From the NCBI GenBank assembly GCA_963931525.1, contig OZ007023.1, positions 1,984,001 through 2,048,000 of the forward strand: 64,000 nucleotides of DNA. The letters run 5' to 3'. Both the position numbers and the translations under genes were made by a program. Source of the stretch: Fimenecus sp900545625 (GTDB lineage: Bacteria > Bacillota > Clostridia > Oscillospirales > Acutalibacteraceae). The notes beneath the pieces are model-generated. The model was not told where the DNA came from. It saw only the letters and a program-made list of their open reading frames with translations, and searched no databases. Numbering within the stretch: position 1 is the first letter of the stretch; each line of letters starts with the position of its first letter. Below are positions 21,350 to 29,666 of this stretch, piece by piece.

Positions 21350-23017
21350 ATGAACTTACACAGCAAAAATGTGTTGGAGGGCGTGGAGCGCGCGCCGAAC
21401 CGCAGCCTGTTTTATGCGATGGGCTATACAAAAGAGGAATTGGAGCGCCCGCTCATCGGCGTGATCTCCGCACACAGCGAGATCGTCCCCGGGCACATCC
21501 ATTTGGATAAGATCGCAGAAGCGGTCAAAGCGGGTGTGCGCATGGCGGGCGGCACGCCGATTGAAGTCCCCGCCATCGGCGTATGCGACGGCATTGCCAT
21601 GGGACATGTCGGCATGAAGTATTCCCTGCCCTCACGCGAGCTGATCGCGGACAGCGTGGAAACCATGGCGACCGCGCACGGCTTTGACGGGCTGGTGCTC
21701 GTCCCCAACTGCGACAAGATCGTTCCCGGCATGCTGCTGGGCGCTTTGCGCATCAATCTGCCGACTGTCGTTTGCTCCGGCGGGCCGATGATGTCGGGCC
21801 TTGTGGACGGCGTGGAGACCTCGCTTTCCAAAATGTTTGAAGCCGTCGGCGCGCGCAAGGCGAACCTGATCGATGACCGTAAGCTTTGCGAATTTGAAAA
21901 CAACACCTGCCCGGGCTGCGGCTCGTGCTCCGGCATGTATACCGCCAACAGCATGAACTGCCTGTGCGAATCCTTAGGCATCGCGCTGCCGGGCAACGGG
22001 ACGATCCCCGCCGTGCATGCGGGACGCGTACAGCTTGCCAAAAAGGCGGGCATGGCGATCATGCACTTGGTCGAAAACGACATCAAGGCGCGCGACATCG
22101 TCAACGAAAAGGCGCTTCGCAATGCGCTGGCGTGCGACATGGCGCTGGGGTGCTCTTCGAACTCCGTACTGCACCTGCTCGCCATCGCCAAGGAGGCGGG
22201 CTGCCCGATGGACTTGCGCACCTTCAACGAAATGAGCGCCAAGGTGCCGAACCTCTGCCACCTCGCGCCTGCGGGCCCGACGCATATGCACGACCTCAAC
22301 AATGCGGGCGGCGTGCCGGCGGTACAGGCGGAGCTTGCGAAGAAAGGGCTTCTTGATTTGTCTCTGCTGACTGTGACGGGCAAGACCGTCGGCGAGAACA
22401 TCGAGGGCGCGTATATCAAAGATGAAAACGCCATCCGTCCCATCACGAACCCGTACAGCGAAACGGGCGGGCTTGCGATTTTGTGGGGCAACATTGCGAA
22501 AGACGGCTGTGTTGTGAAACGCAGTGCGGTCGCGCCCGAAATGCTCGTACATGAGGGCCCCGCGCGCGTGTTTGACAGCGAGGATGAAGCGATTGCTTCG
22601 ATTTACGGCGGCGAGATCCACGACGGCGACGTGGTGGTCATCCGCTATGAAGGCCCGGTCGGCGGGCCCGGGATGCGCGAAATGCTCAACCCGACCTCCG
22701 CGCTTGCGGGCATGCAGCTTGACAAGACCGTGGCGCTCATCACGGACGGCCGCTTCTCCGGCGCATCGCGCGGCGCTTCCATCGGGCATGTCTGCCCGGA
22801 GGCTGCCTGCGGCGGCGAGATCGGCCTCATCGAAGAGGGAGACATCATCGAGATCGACATCCCGAATGCCAAGGTCAACGTCCGCGTTTCGGATGAGGAA
22901 CTCGAAAAACGCCGCAAAGCGTATGTACCGCATCCGCCGCGCATCACGAGCGGCTGGCTTGCGCGCTATGCGCAGATGGTCTCCTCCGCCAAGGACGGCG
23001 CCGTGATGAAGATCTGA
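21350..23017 (+). CDS. ilvD: Dihydroxy-acid dehydratase
   Basis: IlvD dehydrates the dihydroxy acids made by IlvC to the 2-keto acids of the branched-chain pathway, using an Fe-S cluster. The 555-residue length is standard. The cluster cysteines are in PNCDKIVPGM and in CPGCGSCSGMYTANSMNCL, and GRFSGASRG near the C-terminus is the substrate-binding signature. The start is the ATG of MNLHSKNVLEGV, with ACAGGAGG 7 bases upstream; the frame stays open 21 codons further up but runs through the operator. It is followed by a strong terminator and is therefore monocistronic. Confidence 0.97.
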   Translation: MNLHSKNVLEGVERAPNRSLFYAMGYTKEELERPLIGVISAHSEIVPGHIHLDKIAEAVKAGVRMAGGTPIEVPAIGVCDGIAMGHVGMKYSLPSRELIADSVETMATAHGFDGLVLVPNCDKIVPGMLLGALRINLPTVVCSGGPMMSGLVDGVETSLSKMFEAVGARKANLIDDRKLCEFENNTCPGCGSCSGMYTANSMNCLCESLGIALPGNGTIPAVHAGRVQLAKKAGMAIMHLVENDIKARDIVNEKALRNALACDMALGCSSNSVLHLLAIAKEAGCPMDLRTFNEMSAKVPNLCHLAPAGPTHMHDLNNAGGVPAVQAELAKKGLLDLSLLTVTGKTVGENIEGAYIKDENAIRPITNPYSETGGLAILWGNIAKDGCVVKRSAVAPEMLVHEGPARVFDSEDEAIASIYGGEIHDGDVVVIRYEGPVGGPGMREMLNPTSALAGMQLDKTVALITDGRFSGASRGASIGHVCPEAACGGEIGLIEEGDIIEIDIPNAKVNVRVSDEELEKRRKAYVPHPPRITSGWLARYAQMVSSAKDGAVMKI

Positions 23018-23034
23018 TCATAAATTTTCAGACC

Positions 23035-23070
23035 AAGATCCCGTACCCTGCGGTGCGGGATCTTTTGTTT
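23035..23070 (+). terminator. Intrinsic terminator of ilvD
   Basis: A perfect 9-bp stem AAGATCCCG with CGGGATCTT is followed by TTTGTTT. Confidence 0.85.
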
Positions 23071-23103
23071 ACATAATGTTTACTTTTTTTCGGGCTTTTT
23101 CGC

Positions 23104-23145
23104 TTTGCGCGGAACAAAATATATGGTAAACTGTTTGTCTACCAT
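23104..23145 (+). promoter_or_regulatory. Promoter with overlapping inverted repeat, DUF1538 operon
   Basis: TTTGCG, 17 bases, TAAACT (23104-23132). The -10 overlaps the left arm of an inverted repeat ATGGTA-N11-TACCAT (23123-23145), embedded in an ATATAT-rich flank, which looks like an operator. A GCGGC/GCCGC hairpin follows in the leader. No regulator gene is adjacent. Confidence 0.5.
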
Positions 23146-23199
23146 ACATATACTGCGGCTGTACGGAAACGCCGCAATTTTTGAAAGGCAGGTCGATGC

Positions 23200-24729
23200 A
23201 TGCGGGATTATCAAACCAAATTGAAAGAGAAGCTGAAAGAAGCGCTCTCGGCGGTGCTGCCGATCGTATGCATTGTGCTGCTGTTAAGCTTTACGATCGC
23301 ACCGATTCCGACGGGTATTTTGATTTTGTTTCTGTTCGGCGCGGTGCTGCTGATCGCAGGCATGATGTTTTTTACACTCGGTGCGGAGCTTTCCATGACA
23401 CCCGTCGGCGAAAAGGTCGGGGCACGCATGGCAAAGACCAACCGGCTGTGGCTGACGGCTGCGCTCGCATTCGTGCTGGGCTTTATCATCACGATCTCCG
23501 AACCGGACTTGCAGGTGCTTGCCGAGCAGGTGCCCGCCGTGCCCAATCTCATCCTTATTTTGGCGGTCGCGGTCGGCGTCGGGCTGTTTCTGGTCGTCGC
23601 CGTGCTGCGCATGCTGTTTTCCAAATCGCTCAACAAATTGCTGATCGTATTTTATGTGGTGGTATTTGCGATCGCCTTTTTCGCACCGGAGGATTTTCTG
23701 GCGGTCGCGTTTGACTCGGGCGGCGTGACCACGGGGCCGATGACCGTCCCGTTCATCATGGCGCTCGGCGTCGGCTTTGCCGCCGTGCGAAGCGACAAGC
23801 ACGCCGAAAACGACAGTTTCGGCCTTGTGGCCCTGTGCTCCATAGGGCCTATCCTCGCCGTGCTGCTGCTCGGCGTACTCTATAACCTCGGCGACACGAC
23901 CTATATAGCCGGCGAGATTCCGCAGGTCGCGGATTCCGCAGAGCTGTTTTACACGTTTTTGTCGGGCTTCCCGAAATACCTTCGGGAGATCGCGGTCTCG
24001 CTGCTGCCGATCGTGCTGTTTTTTGCCGCCTTTCAAATCTTTGCGCTCAAGCTCAAAAAGCGTGACCTTTTGAAAATCGTCGTCGGGCTTACTTACACCT
24101 ATGTAGGGCTTGTGCTGTTTTTGACGGGGGTAAACGTCGGCTTCATGCCGGCGGGCAATTACCTCGGGCAGACGCTCGCGGGGCTTGAATGGAACTGGAT
24201 CATCATCCCCATCGGCGTGGTCATTGGCTATTTTATCGTCCGAGCCGAACCTGCCGTCTATGTTTTGCGCGAGCAGGTTGAAGAGATCACCTCCGGCGCA
24301 GTATCCGGCAAGGCGCTCGGCACGAGCCTTTCCATCGGCGTCGCCGTCTCGGTGGGGCTTGCCATGATACGCGTGCTCACGGGTGTTTCGGTGCTGTGGC
24401 TGGTGATTCCCGGCTACGCGATCGCGCTGCTTCTTTCCTTCTTTACGCCAAAGATTTTTACCGCGATCGCCTTCGACTCGGGCGGCGTTGCATCGGGGCC
24501 GATGACGGCGACCTTCCTGTTGCCGTTTGCCATCGGCGCGTGCACGGCGACAGGCGGCAATGTGGTGCGCGACGCATTCGGCGTAGTCGCTATGGTCGCC
24601 ATGACGCCGCTGATCACCATCCAAATCTTCGGGGTCTTGTATAAGCGGAAAGCCCGCCGTGCCGAGCTGGCAGCTGCGGCGCTGCCCGTAGGCGAACCCT
24701 TTGCCGATCTTGAGATCATCGAACTGTAA
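23200..24729 (+). CDS. DUF1538 membrane protein, duplicated (probable transporter)
   Basis: This 509-residue polytopic membrane protein consists of two homologous halves. Each half carries the hallmark AFDSGGV-x(2)-GPMT, near residues 170-182 and 424-436, in otherwise hydrophobic sequence. The motif repeated in both halves, probably in inverted topology, suggests a pore or substrate site of a secondary transporter or channel. The family (DUF1538) has no settled substrate. The next gene encodes a tandem PII-like protein 23 bases downstream, which points to control by a nucleotide or metabolite signal. An ATG four bases upstream of the chosen one is out of frame. Confidence 0.85.
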   Translation: MRDYQTKLKEKLKEALSAVLPIVCIVLLLSFTIAPIPTGILILFLFGAVLLIAGMMFFTLGAELSMTPVGEKVGARMAKTNRLWLTAALAFVLGFIITISEPDLQVLAEQVPAVPNLILILAVAVGVGLFLVVAVLRMLFSKSLNKLLIVFYVVVFAIAFFAPEDFLAVAFDSGGVTTGPMTVPFIMALGVGFAAVRSDKHAENDSFGLVALCSIGPILAVLLLGVLYNLGDTTYIAGEIPQVADSAELFYTFLSGFPKYLREIAVSLLPIVLFFAAFQIFALKLKKRDLLKIVVGLTYTYVGLVLFLTGVNVGFMPAGNYLGQTLAGLEWNWIIIPIGVVIGYFIVRAEPAVYVLREQVEEITSGAVSGKALGTSLSIGVAVSVGLAMIRVLTGVSVLWLVIPGYAIALLLSFFTPKIFTAIAFDSGGVASGPMTATFLLPFAIGACTATGGNVVRDAFGVVAMVAMTPLITIQIFGVLYKRKARRAELAAAALPVGEPFADLEIIEL

Positions 24730-24752
24730 TACGGGCGGAGAGGAGTGCGCAA

Positions 24753-25439
24753 ATGTACGCGATCAATATGGCCGTGCTGATCGTCGCACGGGAACTGAAA
24801 GAAAAATTTGCAGAGGTTTTGGCATCGGAAAACGTGCAGGTGACACTGTCCGTACCCGGAAGAGGAACTGCAGCCAGCGAAACGCTGGATTTTCTGGGGC
24901 TGGAGTCCTCAGAGCGGATGGTGTTCTTTTCAATCGTTACGGAAGAAAGCTGGACGAAGCTCAAAAAAATTTTGTACCGGGATATGTACATCGGCGTTCC
25001 CGGTGTGGGCGTGGCATTTTTAATGCCGTTAAGCAGCATCGGCGGCAGACGGACGCTGCAATACCTGACAGACGGGCAGGAAGTCACACTCAAGGAGGAA
25101 AGCACCTTGCAGAATACGGATTTTGAATTGCTGATCATTATTGCCAACAGCGGCAGCATTGACATCATCATGGACGCCGCACGCAGCGCGAAAGCCACGG
25201 GCGGCACGGTGCTGCACGCCAAGGGCACAGGCGCCGAGCAGGCGAAAAGATTTTTAGGGATCTCGCTTGCCGAGGAAAAGGAAATGGCGTTCGTCGTGGT
25301 GCGCACCACACGCAAAAATGACGTGATGCGTGCCGTTATGGAACAGGCCGGCGCGCCGAATCCCGCCGGCGCGATCGTGTTTTCCGTCCCCGTGACGGAT
25401 ACCGCAGGGATCCGCCTGCCGGAGGAATACGAAGCATAA
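24753..25439 (+). CDS. Tandem PII-like (GlnB-fold) protein
   Basis: The 228-residue protein has two PII-like ferredoxin-fold domains, residues about 1-105 and 112-228. Both begin with a beta strand of the INMAVLIV or FELLIIIA type and each ends in a strand following a turn. The second has TGGTVLHAKGTG, close to the ATP-binding GRG-(x)-KG region of PII proteins (canonical G-x-V-x-G-R-G-x-x-x-Q-K-G). The first half is more diverged and may not bind nucleotide. Fused domains would make a pseudo-trimer only with extra copies, so stoichiometry may differ from GlnB. GAGAGGAG precedes the ATG. It probably gates the DUF1538 protein upstream (inference from operon). Confidence 0.82.
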   Translation: MYAINMAVLIVARELKEKFAEVLASENVQVTLSVPGRGTAASETLDFLGLESSERMVFFSIVTEESWTKLKKILYRDMYIGVPGVGVAFLMPLSSIGGRRTLQYLTDGQEVTLKEESTLQNTDFELLIIIANSGSIDIIMDAARSAKATGGTVLHAKGTGAEQAKRFLGISLAEEKEMAFVVVRTTRKNDVMRAVMEQAGAPNPAGAIVFSVPVTDTAGIRLPEEYEA

Positions 25440-25456
25440 CGCAAAGCAGATGGCAG

Positions 25457-25497
25457 CGCCCCCGTTCCCGATTTGGGAACGGGGGCGTTTTTGCTTT
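25457..25497 (+). terminator. Intrinsic terminator of the DUF1538/PII-like operon
   Basis: A perfect 13-bp stem CGCCCCCGTTCCC with GGGAACGGGGGCG and loop GATTT is followed by TTTTTGCTTTTT. Confidence 0.92.
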
Positions 25498-25498
25498 T

Positions 25499-27346
25499 TC
25501 AGCTCAACTCAAACATACCGTGGTAAAGGCGGTAATACATCCCCTTTTGCTCCAGCAGTTCGTCGTGCGTGCCGCGTTCGACGATCTTGCCGTGTTCGAG
25601 AACCATAATGGCATTGGCGTTGCGCACGGTCGAAAGGCGGTGGGCGATCACGAACACGGTACGCCCCTGCATGAGCGAATCCATCCCCTTTTCGATCAGG
25701 CGTTCGGTGCGCGTGTCGATGGAGGAGGTTGCTTCGTCGAGGATGAGCACAGGCGGGTCGGACACTGCCGCGCGCGCAATAGCAAGCAGCTGTCTCTGCC
25801 CTTGCGAGAGATTCGCGCCGTCGGCGGTGACCATGGTTTCGTAGCCGTTCGGCAGGCGGCGGATAAACGAATCGGCATTGGCAATTTTTGCCGCCTTTTC
25901 GATTTCTTCTTGCGTTGCATCAGGCTTACCGAAGCGGATATTGTCGGCGATCGTACCCGTAAACAGATGCGTATCCTGCAAAACGATGCCGAGCGAACGG
26001 CGCAGCGCAGCCTTGCGGATGTCGCGCACGTCGATCCCGTCATACAGCACACGCCCGCCCTGTACATCATAAAAGCGGTTGATCAGATTTGTGATGGTCG
26101 TTTTGCCCGCGCCTGTCGAGCCGACGAACGCGATCTTCTGCCCGGGCTTTGCATACAGACTCACATCACGCAGCACCGGATGCTTTTTAGAGTACCCAAA
26201 AGTCACGTTTTCAAACCGCACGTCACCGCAAAGCCGCGCAAGCCTGCCGTCCGGCGCGCGCCAGGCCCAGACACCCGTCGGCGCATCGGTCTCATGCAAG
26301 TTCCCGTCCGCCGTCTCCTGCGCATGGGCAAGGGTAATCGTACCGTCATCGACCTCTGCGGGCAGGCGCATCACTTCAAAAATGCGTTCTGCGCCTGCAA
26401 GCGCCGCCAGCAGAAAATTGGACTGCTGGGTGAACTGATTGATCGGCGCCGCTGCCTGCCGCACAAACACAAGATAGCTTGCAAGGCTGCCCACATCTGT
26501 CATCCCCCGCATTGCCATAATGCCGCCGAGGATCGCAACAAGCGCATAATTGACATAGGAGATGCTCACCACGGCGGGCACCATCGTAGCGGCATAGCTT
26601 TGCGCGCCCGTGCCCGCCTTGCGCAGCGCCTCGTTTTTTTCGCGGAAGGTCTTCAGGTTCTCCGCCTCATGGTTGAAAACTTTGACGACCTTTTGCCCCG
26701 TGACCGTCTCCTCAATATAGCCGTCGAGCGCCCCGAGGCTTTTCTGCTGACGGTTATAATACTTTTTGCTGTGCCGTCCGCTGTACCGAATGTACAGAAA
26801 CATAACGACATAGCACAGCGTGACGATCAAAGACAGCCGCCAGTTGAGCACATATAAAATCACAAGCGTACCCGCCATCTGGATAAAGCTCTGGATCGCC
26901 ATGGCAAAGCTGTTGTTGAGCGCGTCGGAAACGGTGTCCACGTCGTTGGTAAAATAACTCATCACATCGCCGTGCGGTGTGGAGTCAAAGAATTTCAGCG
27001 GCAGCTTCTGCACGTGCGAAAACAGGTCGCGCCGGATGTCAAAGAGCACCTTCTGCGCCATGCGCACCATCAGCTGCGTATAGCCGTAGGCGCTCAAAAT
27101 ACTTATGCCGAAAACCCCAGCCGCGATCAAGACACCGACCGCCAGCGTATGCAGGTCGCCGTTTATAAGGTTATTGACGATCGGGCGGATCATATATGTG
27201 CCGAGCAAGCCTGTGACACCGCTGACGGTCACAAGGACGGCAACAAGCAGCAGCAAAACGCCGTGCCGCCCCATATAGGCGAACAGCTCGTGCAGCGTAA
27301 ATCCAAGATGCTTCGGTTTTTTGGCACTAAGCGTTCTCGCTGCCAT
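25499..27346 (-). CDS. ABC exporter subunit B (canonical ATPase site)
   Basis: The 615-residue protein is a membrane-ATPase fusion of a type IV exporter. The first intracellular loop reads FDSTPHGDVMSYFTNDVD. The ATPase half has Walker A GSTGAGKTT, signature LSQGQRQ, Walker B LILDEATSSID with catalytic Glu and switch His in IAHRLSTV. It therefore supplies the residues the partner lacks. The start ATG (MAARTLSAKKPKHLG) has GGGGAGGTG upstream and lies 20 bases inside the end of the partner gene, implying translational coupling. MarR control suggests drug, bile or antimicrobial efflux, but the substrate is unknown. Confidence 0.92.
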   Translation of the reverse strand: MAARTLSAKKPKHLGFTLHELFAYMGRHGVLLLLVAVLVTVSGVTGLLGTYMIRPIVNNLINGDLHTLAVGVLIAAGVFGISILSAYGYTQLMVRMAQKVLFDIRRDLFSHVQKLPLKFFDSTPHGDVMSYFTNDVDTVSDALNNSFAMAIQSFIQMAGTLVILYVLNWRLSLIVTLCYVVMFLYIRYSGRHSKKYYNRQQKSLGALDGYIEETVTGQKVVKVFNHEAENLKTFREKNEALRKAGTGAQSYAATMVPAVVSISYVNYALVAILGGIMAMRGMTDVGSLASYLVFVRQAAAPINQFTQQSNFLLAALAGAERIFEVMRLPAEVDDGTITLAHAQETADGNLHETDAPTGVWAWRAPDGRLARLCGDVRFENVTFGYSKKHPVLRDVSLYAKPGQKIAFVGSTGAGKTTITNLINRFYDVQGGRVLYDGIDVRDIRKAALRRSLGIVLQDTHLFTGTIADNIRFGKPDATQEEIEKAAKIANADSFIRRLPNGYETMVTADGANLSQGQRQLLAIARAAVSDPPVLILDEATSSIDTRTERLIEKGMDSLMQGRTVFVIAHRLSTVRNANAIMVLEHGKIVERGTHDELLEQKGMYYRLYHGMFELS

Positions 27347-29075
27347 CTTCGTCACCTCCCCGCATCTGCGTCGCATAAATTTCCTGATAAATGGGATCGT
27401 TTTTCAAAAGCTCGTCATGCGTACCAACGGCGTGTACCCTGCCGTCATCCAGCACCACGATGCTGTCGCTGTGCATCACGGAGGTGATACGCTGGGCAAT
27501 GATGATCTTGGTCATGTCGCGAAGCTCTGCGAGCGTCGTGCGGATGCCTGCTTCGGTGGCGGTATCCACAGCGCTGGTCGCATCGTCGAAGATCAGCACC
27601 TTCGGTTGTTTCAGCAGCGTACGCGCGATGCACAGCCGCTGCTTCTGCCCGCCGGAAAAATTCACACCGCCCTGCCCAACCTCGGTGTCAAGGCCTTTCG
27701 GCATGCGCTCGAGGAATTCCGCCGCCCCTGCTGCACGGCATGCCGCCCAAAGCGTATCATCCGACGCTTGTGCATTGCCCCACAGCAGGTTTTCACGTAC
27801 CGTACCCGAAAACAGCACGTTTTTTTGCAACACGATGCCCACCGCGTCGCGAAGCGTCGGCAGGTCGTATTCCCGCACATCCCGCCCGCCGACTTTGACG
27901 GCGCCCTTGGTCACATCGTAAAGCCGTGGGATCAGCTGCACAAGCGTTGTCTTGGCAGACCCCGTGCCGCCCAAAACACCGACCGTCTGCCCTGCACGGA
28001 TATGCAGCGTAACATCAGAAAGGGCGTATTCCTTTGCGTCGGCGTGATATTTGAACGAAACATGCTCGAAATCCACGCTGCCGCTTTCCACCGTGGTGCA
28101 CGCTTGCGCGGGAGATGTAAGCACCACAGGTTCTTCGAGCACCTCGCCGATGCGGTGCGCGCTCGCCAACGAGCGCGTCAGCAGCAGAAACGCATTCGAG
28201 ATCATCATAATGGAGTTCATGACCTGCATCACATAGCTTAAAAAGCCGGTCAGCTCACCGACCTGCAAGCTGTTTTCCAGGATCATATTGCCGCCGAACC
28301 ACATAATGAGCACGATCGTCACATACATCACACATTGCAGCGTCGGCATATTGAGCACGGCGAGCGCGAAGGTCTTTTGCCCGGTCTTTGTCAAATCCGC
28401 ATTGACCGTGCGGAATTTTTCCTCTTCATACGCCCCGCGCACATAGGCTTTGACCGCGCGGATGGCGGTAAGGTTTTCTTCAACCACATGGTTGAGCTTA
28501 TCCACTACTTTTTGCAGCACGCCGTACATCGGTGCGACCTTGTGTACGATTACAAACAGGATAAAGGCGAGCAGCGGAGCACACACAAGGAACACAAGCG
28601 CGAGCCGCGCGTTCATATAGAACGAAAGCCCCAGTCCCATAATGAGCATGATCGGACTGCGCGCGAGCGGGCGCAACCCGCCGTTGACGGCGTTCTGCAA
28701 AACGGTCACATCCGTCGTCATGCGTGTGACGAGCGAGGCGGTGTCAAAACGGTCGAGGTTCGCAAAGGCGAATTGCTGCACCTTTTCATATTCCGCCTCA
28801 CGGATACGCGCGCCCCAGCCGTAAGCGGCACGGGCGGCAAAGCGCGCATACAATAGCCCCGTGATGAGTGAAAGGAGCGCGCAAATCCCCATTTGAAGCC
28901 CTTTGTGCAGAATATAAGGAACATCACGATTGGCAACGCCCACATCAATAAGATCCGCCATAAGGATCGGGATGACCAATTCAAAGGCTGTCTCGATCAA
29001 AACAAACAGCCCGCCTAAGTACAGGTCTTTTTTATACGGCCCAAAGCAGCCGAACAAGCGTTTCATTTCCCGCAT
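27327..29075 (-). CDS. ABC exporter subunit A (degenerate ATPase site)
   Basis: This 582-residue half-transporter has the usual six helices then an ATPase domain with three departures from consensus: Walker A GGTGSAKTT (Ala before Lys), Walker B VLIFDDATSAVD (Asp in place of the catalytic Glu) and IIAQRITSV (Gln in place of the switch His). The signature FSGGQKQ is normal. This is the pattern of heterodimeric exporters with one dead ATP site. The start ATG has GGGAGG 7 bases upstream and overlaps the marR stop by 13 bases. Together the three genes form one operon. Confidence 0.93.
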   Translation of the reverse strand: MREMKRLFGCFGPYKKDLYLGGLFVLIETAFELVIPILMADLIDVGVANRDVPYILHKGLQMGICALLSLITGLLYARFAARAAYGWGARIREAEYEKVQQFAFANLDRFDTASLVTRMTTDVTVLQNAVNGGLRPLARSPIMLIMGLGLSFYMNARLALVFLVCAPLLAFILFVIVHKVAPMYGVLQKVVDKLNHVVEENLTAIRAVKAYVRGAYEEEKFRTVNADLTKTGQKTFALAVLNMPTLQCVMYVTIVLIMWFGGNMILENSLQVGELTGFLSYVMQVMNSIMMISNAFLLLTRSLASAHRIGEVLEEPVVLTSPAQACTTVESGSVDFEHVSFKYHADAKEYALSDVTLHIRAGQTVGVLGGTGSAKTTLVQLIPRLYDVTKGAVKVGGRDVREYDLPTLRDAVGIVLQKNVLFSGTVRENLLWGNAQASDDTLWAACRAAGAAEFLERMPKGLDTEVGQGGVNFSGGQKQRLCIARTLLKQPKVLIFDDATSAVDTATEAGIRTTLAELRDMTKIIIAQRITSVMHSDSIVVLDDGRVHAVGTHDELLKNDPIYQEIYATQMRGGDEDGSENA

Positions 29076-29512
29076 GCCGTTTCCTCCCGCTGTGCATCCT
29101 GCAAATTGCGGTATGCGCGCACTAAAAAGTCCGCAAACTGCGCTTTTTCTTTCTCGGTAAAGCCGCGCAGCATGACCGCATCTTCCCTTTGACAGTGTGC
29201 ACGCCAGCCGCGGAAAGCTTCCTCCCCCGCTTCGGTCAGCGAAAGGCACGCGCTGCGCCGGTTTTTGTCGTCCGCGCGGCGGACGATAAATCCGCTTTTC
29301 TCCATGGTATCGAGCATCCGCGACACAGCAGCAGGGTCGATCTCAAAATAATCGGCAAGCTCTTTCGGCCGGCAGTTCGGGTGCGCCGCAATATACGACA
29401 ACAGCTTCGGCTGCCCCGAACCGAGCCCGATCTCGCGCAGGCAAGGGCGCAGGTAGCTTCGCTGCATATGGAACGCGCGATACAAAAGCAGATGAAAGGT
29501 CGTTTCCATCAT
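29063..29512 (-). CDS. MarR-family regulator of the ABC exporter operon
   Basis: The 149-residue winged-helix protein has the MarR layout: N-terminal dimerisation helix, helix-turn-helix around PKELADYFEIDPAAVSRMLDTMEKSG, wing with RRADDKNRRSACLSLTEAG containing the D-x-R motif of the wing. It heads the exporter operon and has two palindromes over its own promoter, so it is very likely an autorepressor released by a small ligand. The start is set by GGGGAG before ATGATG; a TTG 6 codons earlier is in frame but has no ribosome site. Confidence 0.92.
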   Translation of the reverse strand: MMETTFHLLLYRAFHMQRSYLRPCLREIGLGSGQPKLLSYIAAHPNCRPKELADYFEIDPAAVSRMLDTMEKSGFIVRRADDKNRRSACLSLTEAGEEAFRGWRAHCQREDAVMLRGFTEKEKAQFADFLVRAYRNLQDAQREETACGK

Positions 29513-29534
29513 GGCATACTCCCCACACAAAAAA

Positions 29535-29561
29535 TTGACATATCAATGATTGACATGTCAA
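29535..29561 (-). promoter_or_regulatory. Two MarR-type palindromic operators
   Basis: TTGACATATCAA (29535-29546, one-step imperfect) and the perfect palindrome TTGACATGTCAA (29550-29561), centres 15 bp apart, lie between the -10 box and the marR start. The second touches the -10 box, so binding would exclude RNA polymerase. Confidence 0.8.
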
Positions 29562-29588
29562 TTATAGCGTGTAAACGAGCCGTGTCAA
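29561..29588 (-). promoter_or_regulatory. Promoter of the marR-ABC operon
   Basis: On the minus strand: TTGACA, 16 bases, TATAAT, a full consensus promoter, expected to be strong when not repressed. Confidence 0.85.
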
Positions 29589-29621
29589 GAGAAATGTTCT
29601 TATAGGATGCGAAACGGGAAA

Positions 29622-29652
29622 GCTCCGGCTGTTCTGATCGAACAACCGGAGC
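29622..29652 (-). terminator. Probable terminator of ilvB
   Basis: A 13-bp stem with one mismatch (GCTCCGGCTGTTC with GAACAACCGGAGC) lies 15 bases beyond the ilvB stop. The following minus-strand T-run is weak (TTTCCCGTTT). Confidence 0.6.
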
Positions 29653-29666
29653 CAAAAATAGTTGAT

